Assembly: GCF_900113685.1 (NCBI RefSeq)
Contig: NZ_FOQG01000018.1
Span: 18,667-82,666 of the forward strand
Source: Nocardioides psychrotolerans
GTDB lineage: Bacteria; Actinomycetota; Actinomycetes; Propionibacteriales; Nocardioidaceae
Length of the DNA stretch: 64,000 nt
Direction: 5' to 3'
The translations under genes were made by a program, and so were the position numbers. Positions 1-8,588 of the stretch are shown here, piece after piece (the first letter of the stretch is position 1; every line of letters begins with the position of its first letter). The notes under the pieces were generated by a model. The model saw only the letters and a list, made by a program, of their open reading frames with translations, did no database searches and had not been told where the DNA came from.

Positions 1-538
1 GCGCCAGCAGCTCCGGGGACGCACGGTGCGCGAGCATCAGGAAGCCGACGGTCTCCATGCCCAGTGCCCGGGCCTCCTCGAAGTGCTGGAGCGACACATC
101 GGCCTCGGTGCAGTGGGTGGCAATCCGGGCCACCGAGGCGCCCACCGCGTGGGCCCGCTTGAGGTGCTTGACCGTGGCCAGCCCGGGGAGCATCAGGACC
201 GCGATCTTCGCCTGCGTCGCCTCGTCCACCGCAGCCGCGATGAGGTCGAACTCATCCACCTTGCTGAATCCGTAGTTGAAGCTCGAGCCACCAAGCCCGT
301 CCCCGTGGCTCACCTCGATCACCTGCACTCCAGCGCGGTCCAGCGCGGAGACCACGCCACGCACCTGCTCCTCGGTGAACTGGTGGCTCATCGCGTGAGA
401 GCCGTCTCGCAGCGTGGAGTCGGTGATGCGCAGATCGCACTCGCCGCCGGCCGCCACCTGGTTCTCGAGGACCTCGGTCTCGGTCACCTCTCGACCCACG
501 ACAGGAATATCGTCGGGTCGGATCGTCATGTCACCCAT
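1..538 (-). CDS. dmpG: 4-hydroxy-2-oxovalerate aldolase, N-terminal part (cut by window edge)
   Basis: Cleaves 4-hydroxy-2-oxovalerate to pyruvate and acetaldehyde, the last carbon-carbon cleavage of meta-cleavage pathways. About 179 residues are visible and the rest lies outside the window. The N-terminal half reads as a typical DmpG/BphI/HsaF aldolase: ITDSTLRDGSH supplies the metal-binding Asp and catalytic Arg region, followed by VIEVSHGDGLGGSSFNYG and RIATHCTEADVSLQHF. The ATG at 538 lies 5 bases after the stop of the acetaldehyde dehydrogenase gene, its usual partner; the two form a channelling complex in characterised homologues. A second ATG at 529 is possible. It is the most downstream visible gene of the minus-strand catabolic run. 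Confidence 0.93.
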   Translation of the reverse strand, partial: MGDMTIRPDDIPVVGREVTETEVLENQVAAGGECDLRITDSTLRDGSHAMSHQFTEEQVRGVVSALDRAGVQVIEVSHGDGLGGSSFNYGFSKVDEFDLIAAAVDEATQAKIAVLMLPGLATVKHLKRAHAVGASVARIATHCTEADVSLQHFEEARALGMETVGFLMLAHRASPELLA

Positions 539-543
539 GGGAT

Positions 544-1551
544 TCAGACACCTGCTTCTTGTCGTACGCCGGTCAACGGGTCGGCGAGGTCACCCAGGTC
601 AGCTGACGACTTCCACGTCGTCGCGACACCTAGCCGGTGCGCGACCATCAGGTCGCCGACGCGGGCGGCCGCCGCAGTGATGATGTCCAGGTTGCCTGCG
701 TAGTCGGGCAAGTAGTCGCCTCGACCCCTGACCTCGATCGGGATGAACACCCGCGCCTGGCCGTTCCAGCCCTCGCGAGCCGGGTCGAACTGGGGGGCGG
801 CGCGCAAGTGGTAGCCAGGGACGTACTCCTGAACGGTGCGCTCCATTGCGTGGATCGATTCCAACAACCGGTCCTGGAGATCACCCGGCTCCCCCGCCTC
901 GGGCGGGATCGCACAGAACACCGTGTTGCGCATCATCAATGGCGGCTCGACCGGGTTGAGGATGATGATCGCCCTGCCTCGTTGGGCTCCGCCCACGACT
1001 TCTACCGCGGAGGCCGTGGTCTCGGTGAACTCGTCGATGTTCGCGCGGGTGCCCGGGCCTGCGGAGCGACTGGAGACGGAGGCGACGATCTCGGCGTACG
1101 GCACGGGGACGATCGAGGAAACCGCATGCACCATGGGCACGGTCGCCTGGCCGCCGCACGTGATCATGTTGACGTTGGCGGCTTCGAGGTTGAAGGACAG
1201 GTTGACCGGCGGGCACAGGTAGGGCCCGATCGCCGCCGGGGTCAAGTCGACCGCGAGGATGCCGGCGTCGGCGTACCGCTGGGCATGGGCCTGATGAGCC
1301 TTCGCGGAGGTGGCCTCGAAGACGATGTCGGGAAGTTCGTCCTGGGCGAGCAGCCAGTCCACCCCGTCTGAGGTCGTCTCCAACCCGAGCCGCTTGGCCC
1401 GAGCGAGCCCATCGGAGGTGGGGTCGACGCCGACCATGTAGCGCGGCTCGATGATGTCGCTGCGTCGCATCAGCTTGAACATCAGGTCGGTGCCGATGTT
1501 GCCGGGTCCGACGATGGCAGCACTGGCCTTGGTCACGCTCATGGAACTCAT
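544..1551 (-). CDS. dmpF: acetaldehyde dehydrogenase (acylating)
   Basis: Converts acetaldehyde, NAD+ and CoA to acetyl-CoA, completing the lower meta pathway with the adjacent aldolase. The 335 residues match the usual family length. An N-terminal Rossmann segment (AAIVGPGNIGTDLMFK, about residues 11-26) binds NAD, and the catalytic cysteine sits in NMITCGGQATVPM (about residue 130). The ATG at 1551 overlaps the hydratase stop in an ATGA junction and has a GAGG 7 bases upstream, so translation is probably coupled. A second in-frame ATG lies 3 codons in. Confidence 0.95.
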   Translation of the reverse strand: MSSMSVTKASAAIVGPGNIGTDLMFKLMRRSDIIEPRYMVGVDPTSDGLARAKRLGLETTSDGVDWLLAQDELPDIVFEATSAKAHQAHAQRYADAGILAVDLTPAAIGPYLCPPVNLSFNLEAANVNMITCGGQATVPMVHAVSSIVPVPYAEIVASVSSRSAGPGTRANIDEFTETTASAVEVVGGAQRGRAIIILNPVEPPLMMRNTVFCAIPPEAGEPGDLQDRLLESIHAMERTVQEYVPGYHLRAAPQFDPAREGWNGQARVFIPIEVRGRGDYLPDYAGNLDIITAAAARVGDLMVAHRLGVATTWKSSADLGDLADPLTGVRQEAGV

Positions 1552-2351
1552 GCGGAATCCTCTTCATCGGGAGCGAACAGGGCAGTCACGCTGCCCAGTC
1601 CGGCGAATGTGGCGGTCACGCTGTCTCCGGCAGAGACGGGCACCATGGCGCACACCGAACCCGGCAGCACCACCTGCCCTTCTTCGAGCGTCACTCCGCG
1701 CGCACCCACCGTGTTGGCGAGCCAGACCAGGGACCGCAGTGGCGAACCGAGGACGGCGCCACCTGCGCCGGTGCCGACGACCGTGCCGTTCTGGGTCATC
1801 ACCGTTCCAGCAAGTCGCAGGTCGACATCGGAGATTGCCGTCGGAGTCGAGCCGAGCACCACCGCGCCGGAGCTGGCGTTGTCGGCGATGGTGTCGAACA
1901 GCCCGATCTTCCAGTCCTCGATGCGACTATCCACGATCTCCAACGCTGGAAGCACAAAGTCGACGGCAGCGATCGCCTCGTGTGCGGTTACTCCAGGTCC
2001 GCGCAGCCGGCGCTTGAGGACGAAGGCCACCTCCGGCTCGATGCGGGGTTGGAGGAACCGTCCCATTGCGATCGGCTCATGCTCGAGGTGGAAGAAGTCG
2101 TCGAGCAGGTGGCCGTAGTCGGGCTGGTCCACGCCGAGCAGCCGCTGCATCGCAACGCTGGTCAGACCGACCTTGTGCCCCTTGACGCTGCGCCCCTGCT
2201 CGAGGAACCAGTCGATCTGCAACAGCTGGATGGCGTAGGCGTCCTCCAACGTCAGGTCGTCGTACGTCGACGTGAGCGGCGAGACCGGCTTGCCGTTCGA
2301 GTAGGCCTCGAACAACAGCTGTGCGGCGTCGGCGCGGGTCTTGTCGTCCAT
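1548..2351 (-). CDS. 2-keto-4-pentenoate (2-hydroxypenta-2,4-dienoate) hydratase
   Basis: Adds water to 2-hydroxypenta-2,4-dienoate to give 4-hydroxy-2-oxovalerate, the step before the aldolase. The 267 residues are normal for the MhpD/BphH/DmpE family, which belongs to the fumarylacetoacetase-like fold. The metal-binding stretch RIEPEVAFVLK is present (about residues 104-114), as is the GHKVGLTS motif near residue 58. The ATG at 2351 overlaps the TGA of the reductase gene; a GTG one codon upstream is an alternative. It cannot be told from oxaloacetate-type decarboxylase relatives by motif alone, but the hydratase-dehydrogenase-aldolase order makes the hydratase role very likely. Confidence 0.93.
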   Translation of the reverse strand: MDDKTRADAAQLLFEAYSNGKPVSPLTSTYDDLTLEDAYAIQLLQIDWFLEQGRSVKGHKVGLTSVAMQRLLGVDQPDYGHLLDDFFHLEHEPIAMGRFLQPRIEPEVAFVLKRRLRGPGVTAHEAIAAVDFVLPALEIVDSRIEDWKIGLFDTIADNASSGAVVLGSTPTAISDVDLRLAGTVMTQNGTVVGTGAGGAVLGSPLRSLVWLANTVGARGVTLEEGQVVLPGSVCAMVPVSAGDSVTATFAGLGSVTALFAPDEEDSA

Positions 2352-3319
2352 CACAGGTCGAGCTCCAGTCGGGCGCAGGTGGGCTTCGAGCAGCAGATCA
2401 GCATCTGGTTCATCGCGGCCTGCTCCTTCTTGGTCAGAACCAGGTCACGGTGGTCGACGGTGCCGGCCAGGACCGGGGTGATGCAGGATCCGCAGATGCC
2501 GTCACGGCAGTCGTTCTCGACGTCCACGCCCAACGCGAGCACGACGTCGAGGATGTTGGCTTCGGGGGCCAGTCGCAGGGTGTGCCCGGACCTCGCCAGC
2601 ACGAGCTCGTAGTTGTCGGCGTCCAGTGAAGCCGCCTCGGCGGGCTCGACACCCACCCTGCTGAACAGCTCGAAGCGGACGATGTCCTGATCGGGGCCGT
2701 GCACCAGTTCGGCCGCAGCTTGCACTGCCCGCAGCAAGGCAAGCGGTCCGCAGACGTAGACCAGACCACCCTCGGGCAGTTGCCGCACGACCTCCTCGAG
2801 GTCGGGCCTGCCATCGCGGTCCTCGGCGAGCAGCTGCACTCGATCTCCGAGCCCGCCGAGTCGGGTGCGGAATGCCATCGAGTCCTCGGTGCGTCCGCCG
2901 TAGGTGAGCCGGAACGGCTGCGCTTCCCTGGCCAGGTGCTCGGCGAAAGCCAAGATCGGCGTGATGCCCACACCACCTGCGACCAGGGCATGGAACGGCG
3001 CCTCCTCCAGGGCGAAGCTCTGCTTGGGACGGGTGACCAGCAGCCGCTGACCCACCCGCAGCTCGTCATGGAGATACGCCGAGCCGCCACGGCCCTCGGG
3101 TTCGCGCAGCACCGCGATGTCGTACGACGACAGGTCGCGCGGGTCTCCGCACAGGGAGTACTGCCGGGTGGTGCCGTCGGAGACATAGACGTCGATGTGG
3201 GCACCGGGCTGCCACGGCGGAAGTGGGTCGTTGCTCTCGATCCGCGACAGCTTGATGGAGAGCACTCCTTCGGCCTCCCAGGTCATCGCCGTGACGCGGA
3301 GCTCGCGCTGCTCACCCAT
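2351..3319 (-). CDS. Flavin/[2Fe-2S] oxygenase reductase (phthalate dioxygenase reductase type)
   Basis: Passes electrons from NAD(P)H through a flavin and a plant-type [2Fe-2S] cluster to a terminal oxygenase. The 322 residues show an N-terminal flavin-binding barrel (RQYSLCGDP, about residue 52), an NAD-binding part (VAGGVGITPILAF) and a C-terminal ferredoxin domain with CRDGICGSC and a late CC pair (about C271, C276, C279, C309). This order is that of PDR/VanB reductases, which need no separate ferredoxin. The natural partner is the Rieske oxygenase at 4266-5522 in the same run. The start overlaps the end of the HAD gene by 8 bases. Confidence 0.92.
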   Translation of the reverse strand: MGEQRELRVTAMTWEAEGVLSIKLSRIESNDPLPPWQPGAHIDVYVSDGTTRQYSLCGDPRDLSSYDIAVLREPEGRGGSAYLHDELRVGQRLLVTRPKQSFALEEAPFHALVAGGVGITPILAFAEHLAREAQPFRLTYGGRTEDSMAFRTRLGGLGDRVQLLAEDRDGRPDLEEVVRQLPEGGLVYVCGPLALLRAVQAAAELVHGPDQDIVRFELFSRVGVEPAEAASLDADNYELVLARSGHTLRLAPEANILDVVLALGVDVENDCRDGICGSCITPVLAGTVDHRDLVLTKKEQAAMNQMLICCSKPTCARLELDL

Positions 3320-3977
3320 GCTGCGCTCCGTCGGGCGGAAGTCCGAGGAGCTGTCGCACCTCGGCGTACGACGTGTCCGGGTCCGTGACGTCGAACCACA
3401 CCGAGGCGATGCCCAGTGCCTCGGCACCGCGGATGTTGGTGCGCTGGTCGTCAAGGAAGACCATCTCGGCGTACGACACGCCGAGCCGCTCGGCGAGCAA
3501 CTCGTAGAGCCGCGGGTCGGGCTTGAGGTGGCCCTCGACGGAGCCATCGACGACAACGTCCATGTCACCCACGATCTCGATCCTCTCGATCCACTCCTCG
3601 GAGTGGAACGCTCGAAGGTCATTGGTGAGGATGCCGATCCGACGTCCGGCCTCACGCGCGTCCCTGACCAGGGCGCGAGCATGCTCGCGCACCAGCTCAG
3701 GCCGTGGCGGGTCGTAGAGATGCGCGATCATCGCCCGGATGTCCGGCTCCTCCCCACCCGACTCGTGCCACTGCTCGGCTCGTGCATCCCAATAGGCGCG
3801 CTCGGTGATCCGGCCGGCCTGCAGGTCCTCCCACACCTGGTCCGGCTGCTCCGCCGTGGCCAGCGGCCCTCGTTGGTGGAGCAGCTCGTACGCCGGGGTC
3901 CCGGGCTGGTCAGCGACGAGCTCGAAGGGAGTCAGCAGCACCGGGCCGCCGAAGTCGAGCACCAGGGCAGCAGACAT
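3312..3977 (-). CDS. HAD-superfamily hydrolase (subfamily IA-like)
   Basis: A 221-residue HAD protein. Motif I is degenerate: VLDFGGPVL begins with Asp but the second motif Asp is replaced by Gly. Motif II is ILTND, motif III is HLKPDPRLYE, and motif IV is VFLDDQRTNIRGA. This resembles HAD-IA proteins of the epoxide-hydrolase N-terminal phosphatase type. It lies inside the catabolic operon between the zinc-ribbon protein (4-base overlap or less) and the reductase (8-base overlap). A phosphatase acting on a phosphorylated aromatic intermediate is possible, but the sequence does not show its substrate, and loss of the usual second Asp in motif I may alter activity. Confidence 0.83.
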   Translation of the reverse strand: MSAALVLDFGGPVLLTPFELVADQPGTPAYELLHQRGPLATAEQPDQVWEDLQAGRITERAYWDARAEQWHESGGEEPDIRAMIAHLYDPPRPELVREHARALVRDAREAGRRIGILTNDLRAFHSEEWIERIEIVGDMDVVVDGSVEGHLKPDPRLYELLAERLGVSYAEMVFLDDQRTNIRGAEALGIASVWFDVTDPDTSYAEVRQLLGLPPDGAQHG

Positions 3978-4273
3978 CAGTGCTCCGGTTCCTCGATGAT
4001 GGCCCGGTCGAAGAGCACCACGTTGCCGCTCCAGTGGCACTCCGCGCACCAGGTCAGGAAGATCCGGTCGGTGGCGCTCCACCACTCGGTGATCAGGCCA
4101 CGGTCCAGGGACGCGGCGCAACCGGGGCAGAACTTGGGCTTGTCCAGGAGATGGTGGGCGGCGTCCGAGGCGAACCACTCGCCCGCCGGCGGGAGCCTGT
4201 GGGGGTCTGGAGGTAGCGCCGGCATCGGCCCGTGATAGGCCTCGCGTAGCGCTTCCTCGTTGAGATCAGGCAC
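3977..4273 (-). CDS. Small zinc-ribbon protein of the catabolic operon
   Basis: A 98-residue protein with two CxxC knuckles, CPGC and CAEC, about 25 residues apart, which should form a single zinc ribbon. Nothing else is recognisable. The GTG at 4273 overlaps the stop of the Rieske oxygenase gene, and the last base overlaps the HAD start, so it is locked into the operon. The GTG start is chosen because the first ATG (17 codons in) would break that coupling. Small zinc ribbons can serve as assembly or subunit-like partners of larger enzymes; a role with the Rieske oxygenase or the phosphotransferase is only inferred from position. Confidence 0.75.
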   Translation of the reverse strand: MPDLNEEALREAYHGPMPALPPDPHRLPPAGEWFASDAAHHLLDKPKFCPGCAASLDRGLITEWWSATDRIFLTWCAECHWSGNVVLFDRAIIEEPEH

Positions 4274-5522
4274 CGGAGCCGGCCTTATCGCGCGCTTCCG
4301 CTGCGGCGTGGTGCAGAGCGAGGAGCTCTTCACGGATCGGGCTGTAGCGCATCGACCCGCCGTTGATCCACGCGTCGACGAACTCGGTGCCGGCACCAAA
4401 CTTGTCCTTCTCGCAGGGCAGGTGGATGACGTCGTGCTTCTCTCGTACGACGCCCGGGGGGTCCTCGCCGTCCTCCACCGCTGCCATGGCCTCCTTGAAC
4501 ATCTTGCGGAGCATCGCAACGCCCTGGTCGGAGCGCCCGAGGTGTTCTTGCGAGCGGTCAGTGATCGCGCCTTGCGAGACCCACGCCATCACGTCCTGGC
4601 CCTCGACGTAGTCAGTGATGAACCCGCCGTTCTCGTCGCGGAACGGGAACTCGTAGACCGCAGGCCGATCCTGCTTCTCCCACTCCCCACCCTCGGGGTG
4701 GTGCAGGGTGTAGAAAAGCTTCCAGGTCGTCGTGTCGTCGATCGGCACCCGGATCTGCATCTGGTCGATCCACTGGCCGCCGACGCGCATGCCGTAGGGG
4801 AACATCAGCGGGTGGCCGATGGCCCAGTCGTCGCTTTCCTCGCCGTGGCCCTCGAGCACGCGGCGCTTGATGATGCCGTACTCGAACTCTTCGAACGCGA
4901 CCTTCATGTGCTTCTTCTGGAAGGACTTGGGCGCCTCGAAGCCCTGGGTCTCGCCCAGGAACTGGAAGTAGGCGCCGTGCAGCCACTCGACATGGTGCGG
5001 GTCGACGGAGTTCTCCATGATCTGCAGCCAGTTGCACGGCAAGGTCGCTGTGCCGACCTCGCGAATGCCGTCGAGCACGTAGACGTCGAACGGGGGCAGC
5101 TCGGGCACCGGACCGGGGCCGACGTACACCCAGACCATCCCGCCCATCGTCTGTGCGGAGCCGGCCTTGGCCTTGATCTTCTCGCGGAACGTGGTGTTGT
5201 CGTTCTCGGCCGGCTGCTCGACGCACTGTCCGTCGAAGTCGTATTTCCAACCGTGGTAACCGCAGCGGATGCCATCCTCGTGCACGATTCCGTAGGTCAG
5301 CGACGCGCGCCTGTGGGGGCAGGCCTCGCCGATGATCCCGTACTTGCCGGACGGGGTCTTGTAGAGCGTCCAGTTCTCGCCGAGCAACCGCACGGTCTTG
5401 CTGGGCTTGGTGTCGAAGTCCTGCTCGAACGCGATGGGGTACCAGTAGCGGCGGAGCAGTTCGCCCATCCGGGTGCCGGGTCCGACCTGGGTCATCTCTT
5501 CGTTCTGTTCAACGGTCAACAT
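4266..5522 (-). CDS. Rieske non-haem iron oxygenase, catalytic (alpha) subunit
   Basis: Terminal oxygenase that inserts oxygen into, or O-demethylates, an aromatic substrate. In its 418 residues the Rieske cluster ligands are C68-P-H70 and C87-G-Y-H90, and the mononuclear iron site is in NSVDPHHVEWLHG, with D174, H177 and H182. The overall look is of the phthalate/phenoxybenzoate family (alpha-only enzymes). No beta subunit is encoded nearby, consistent with that family. Electrons probably come from the reductase at 2351-3319; the Rieske domain fused to a hydrolase at 13191 is another candidate carrier. Its neighbour upstream is the phosphotransferase pair, so its substrate may be a phosphorylated aromatic. 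That link is inferred. Confidence 0.94.
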   Translation of the reverse strand: MLTVEQNEEMTQVGPGTRMGELLRRYWYPIAFEQDFDTKPSKTVRLLGENWTLYKTPSGKYGIIGEACPHRRASLTYGIVHEDGIRCGYHGWKYDFDGQCVEQPAENDNTTFREKIKAKAGSAQTMGGMVWVYVGPGPVPELPPFDVYVLDGIREVGTATLPCNWLQIMENSVDPHHVEWLHGAYFQFLGETQGFEAPKSFQKKHMKVAFEEFEYGIIKRRVLEGHGEESDDWAIGHPLMFPYGMRVGGQWIDQMQIRVPIDDTTTWKLFYTLHHPEGGEWEKQDRPAVYEFPFRDENGGFITDYVEGQDVMAWVSQGAITDRSQEHLGRSDQGVAMLRKMFKEAMAAVEDGEDPPGVVREKHDVIHLPCEKDKFGAGTEFVDAWINGGSMRYSPIREELLALHHAAAEARDKAGSGA

Positions 5523-5586
5523 CGGTGTTGCTCCTTCTCGTCTGGTGGTTCGGGTCGCCGACGTCCCGGCTTGAGCGCGCTCGCTC

Positions 5587-7398
5587 TCAGTCCAGGACCG
5601 TGACCTTCCCGGTGTTGCCGTCGACCCGGAGCATCTGCCCGGTCTTGATGGTCTTGGTCCCGAAGGCGGTGCCCGTGACGGCAGGCAGGCCGTACTCGCG
5701 ACAGACGATGGCGGCGTGGCTCATCATGCCGCCGACGTCGGTGACGGTTGCCTTGATCTTGCCGAAGATCGGCGCCCACGACGGCGCAGTCAGCGGCGCC
5801 ACGAGGATCTCGCCGTCCTGGATCTCGCTGATCTGGTCGGCCGAGAAGATCACCCGCGCGGGGCCCTCGACCAGACCGGGGGACGCGGCGAAACCGCTGA
5901 GCACGCCCTCTTCCCCTTCCTCGCCCGAGCTGAGCCAGGCCGCGACCGAGTCCGACGTGATGCCCCAGAGCATGACCGTGAACGGCTCGGTGACCACCTC
6001 CGGCGGGATACCGAGAGCGGGAGGCGGCGACCAGCCCCTGAGCATCTCGTGGACGGCGTGCCGGCGCTCGATCTCCTTCGGCCAGTACGACGGCCCACGC
6101 GACGGAGCGCCGACCGACCAACCTGCGTAGAGGTCGAAGAGGACGTCGAAGAGCTCGGACCGACGGAACATGAAGACGTCGTCGGTCTCGGCGAGGAAGC
6201 CTGCTGCCTTGAGCACCTCGCCGAGCTCACGCATCTTGCGCCAGATCACCGAGTGCGCCCAGTGCTCGACGTAGAAGTTGTGGTTCTCGACGTAGGGGAA
6301 GACCGTCCGCGAGAGACCGAGCTTGGCGTCGAAGGTCTCGCGGTCCTCGTCGGAGGCGAGCAGCTCGCGGTACTCCGACACCACCCGGTCGCGCTCGGTG
6401 TGCAGCGCCTCGATCGGCCGATTGAGGTCCACTCCCTCCTTCACCTTGACGATGTAGTCGGTGATGTAGCCGAGCGGCACCTCGACGTTCTGGATCCAGA
6501 TCTTGTCGGAGTGGTAGAAGCCCGAGCCGGTGGAGAAGTTGAACCACGGCTCTGCGGCCTTGTCCCACTCAGCGATCCACGCCTGGCCCTGCTCGTCGGT
6601 CGCGAGCGCGGCCCACACCTCCTTCGGGCTGGCGCCGTTGAACCGGTCATCCACGCCGCTGCTCACGGCCAGGCGGGCCAGGCTCTTGAGGTGGTCGTCG
6701 GGCTTGAAGAGGTCGACGTCGACACCCGCCACCATCTTGGCTATGGCCAGGTCTGGAATGGAAGGGAAGGCGGCCTTGCAGAACCCGAAGAAGTCGAGGT
6801 AGGCGGCGTAGCCGAGGTTGAGGAACTCGAAGTGGTACTGCCACAAGGTGAGCACGTGGTCCAGGAGCCGGTGGTAGGTCGAAAGCAGCCGGTCACCCGA
6901 ACCGCGACCGGCTCCTGAGGTGATGACCTCCAGGTCCTCCATCTGCGGCAGCGGGCTGAAGTCGAGCTCGCTGATCTGCTGGACCAGGCAGCGGACCTTG
7001 ACCAGCCAGTCGTCGTACAGCCTGTCCCAGTTGGCGAAGTAGAAGCCGGCCCGCTCCATGAAGTGCGGCACCCGGCCTTCGATGTCCGCCTCCGGAGCGG
7101 GCACAGGACTCAGGAAGACGTAGCCGTTGAGGATGCGGAAGTCGACTCCATAGGCCGGCGGGACAAGGTAGTGGCGGGTGTTGTACTGGCCCAGGGACGC
7201 GATGGCGACCTCGAACACGCCGGCGTCCCAGGGCGTGAGGGCCTCGGGCCAGTGAACCCCGTCGTGGAACCAGAAACCACCGTCCTCGTAGTCGCGACGC
7301 TCCTCGGAGAAGACAGCAGAGTAGGAGTAGAGGTTCTGCCATCCTTCGGCACCTGCTGGAGCCTCGATGTCGAAGGGGCTTGAGAAACGATCGGCCAT
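5587..7398 (-). CDS. PEP-utilising-enzyme family phosphotransferase, phospho-His subunit (phenylphosphate synthase alpha-like)
   Basis: 603 residues (about 68 kDa). The C-terminal 80 residues are the swivelling phosphohistidine domain of PEP synthase and pyruvate phosphate dikinase: GGMMSHAAIVCREYG places the catalytic His near residue 561. The N-terminal 500 residues have no ATP-grasp and no PEP-binding barrel. Size and layout match the 70 kDa subunit of phenylphosphate synthase of Thauera, which carries the phospho-His and transfers phosphate to phenol, and the related phosphotransferase of 4-cresol catabolism in Corynebacterium. It lies 69 bases downstream of the ATP-binding subunit gene. 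The acceptor here is unknown; a phenolic or alcohol group on an aromatic is the obvious guess. Confidence 0.87.
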   Translation of the reverse strand: MADRFSSPFDIEAPAGAEGWQNLYSYSAVFSEERRDYEDGGFWFHDGVHWPEALTPWDAGVFEVAIASLGQYNTRHYLVPPAYGVDFRILNGYVFLSPVPAPEADIEGRVPHFMERAGFYFANWDRLYDDWLVKVRCLVQQISELDFSPLPQMEDLEVITSGAGRGSGDRLLSTYHRLLDHVLTLWQYHFEFLNLGYAAYLDFFGFCKAAFPSIPDLAIAKMVAGVDVDLFKPDDHLKSLARLAVSSGVDDRFNGASPKEVWAALATDEQGQAWIAEWDKAAEPWFNFSTGSGFYHSDKIWIQNVEVPLGYITDYIVKVKEGVDLNRPIEALHTERDRVVSEYRELLASDEDRETFDAKLGLSRTVFPYVENHNFYVEHWAHSVIWRKMRELGEVLKAAGFLAETDDVFMFRRSELFDVLFDLYAGWSVGAPSRGPSYWPKEIERRHAVHEMLRGWSPPPALGIPPEVVTEPFTVMLWGITSDSVAAWLSSGEEGEEGVLSGFAASPGLVEGPARVIFSADQISEIQDGEILVAPLTAPSWAPIFGKIKATVTDVGGMMSHAAIVCREYGLPAVTGTAFGTKTIKTGQMLRVDGNTGKVTVLD

Positions 7399-7467
7399 GA
7401 TAATTCGTCCTTGGGTCGGGGTCGGTGTCGAGTCAAACGTTTGCGCTCCGCGCTGTGCTGACCCGAG

Positions 7468-8583
7468 TCAGCCTCTTTCCGCCCCCTTTCTGGAGGACAG
7501 GGGGTTGACGAGGGTGTCGACGATCGAGGACACAAGGTCGGCCTTGGCGCCGACGGCGCGGTGCCGCTTGCTCCACACGGTTTCGGGCCGCGCCTGGAGC
7601 AGCACGGTGTCCTCGCCAGCCGGGAGGTCGTCGTCCACGGCCCATTCGATGTCCTGGGGGCAGCCGTAGTGTTTCTCCGCAGCCCGGGCAAGCCTGGCGA
7701 TGGCGATGATCTCCTCGTCGGTCACCGAGGGGGCGTTGACCTGGTCCTCGGGAAGCTCGACCCGACTGACCTGCGGGCAATCGGCTCCTTCGACGTCGGT
7801 CAGCAGGTGGGCATGGGTCTTGGGGCTGATCGTGCGGCGGTTGATCGTCCACATCACCTTGTCGATCAGGAAGTTGTCGGGCGTGACGTCGCCCGAGACG
7901 ACGCCTTCCCCGAAACCCCAGGCTGCGTCGATGCAGATGCCGGAACGGTCACCGTTTGTCGGGTCCAGGGTGAAGGCGACGCCGGCAGCGCGCGGACGCA
8001 CCATCTTCTGCACGGCCACGGCCATGTCCACCTGGTTGTGGTCGTAGCCCAGCTCATGTCGATACATGATGGCGCGCCCGGTGTAGAGGCTCGCCCAGCA
8101 GCACCGGATCTTCTCCAGCACGTCGTCGATGCCGCAGACCCACAGGTAGGTGTCGTGCTCACCCGCGAACGACGCCTCGGGCGAGTCCTCGGCCGTGGAC
8201 GAGGAACGAACCGCAACAGGCACGTCTTCCACACCCGACTGCGCGCAGAGGTCGGCGTACATCTGACGGATCATGGTCGCGTGCTCGACCGGGATCTCCC
8301 ACGTCATCACCACTTCTCGTGCCTGCGCCGCGACCGACTCCAGCGCCTCCTGAGTGATGTCCGAGAGGGGGCCCAGTCCGCCGTCGACGATCTCGGTGAT
8401 CCGGTGCTTCGAACCAGAAGCTTCCTTGGCGTCGACGAACACCCGGGTGGTCACCGCGAAGCCGGGTGGGACCGGGAGCCCGACCTGCATCATGGTGCCG
8501 AGCGAAGCGCACTTGCCGCCGACCTGGGGGTGGTACTCCGCGGCGAGGTTGCCGAACGGAATCGCACTGGGGCAGGCAGACAT
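7468..8583 (-). CDS. ATP-binding subunit of split PEP-synthase-like phosphotransferase (phenylphosphate synthase beta-like)
   Basis: 371 residues corresponding to only the N-terminal nucleotide-binding (ATP-grasp) domain of PEP synthase: GGKCASLGTM near residue 21, VAVRSSSTAEDSPEASFAG near residue 125, and the C-terminal LLQARPETVW that ends this domain. It would use ATP to phosphorylate the His of the 603-residue partner. The ATG at 8583 is preferred over the in-frame GTG at 8592 because AGGAG lies 8 bases before it. The gene begins just after the stop of the phosphatase gene. Size (about 40 kDa) and pairing match the 40 kDa subunit of phenylphosphate synthase. Confidence 0.87.
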   Translation of the reverse strand: MSACPSAIPFGNLAAEYHPQVGGKCASLGTMMQVGLPVPPGFAVTTRVFVDAKEASGSKHRITEIVDGGLGPLSDITQEALESVAAQAREVVMTWEIPVEHATMIRQMYADLCAQSGVEDVPVAVRSSSTAEDSPEASFAGEHDTYLWVCGIDDVLEKIRCCWASLYTGRAIMYRHELGYDHNQVDMAVAVQKMVRPRAAGVAFTLDPTNGDRSGICIDAAWGFGEGVVSGDVTPDNFLIDKVMWTINRRTISPKTHAHLLTDVEGADCPQVSRVELPEDQVNAPSVTDEEIIAIARLARAAEKHYGCPQDIEWAVDDDLPAGEDTVLLQARPETVWSKRHRAVGAKADLVSSIVDTLVNPLSSRKGAERG

Positions 8584-8588
8584 GGCGT

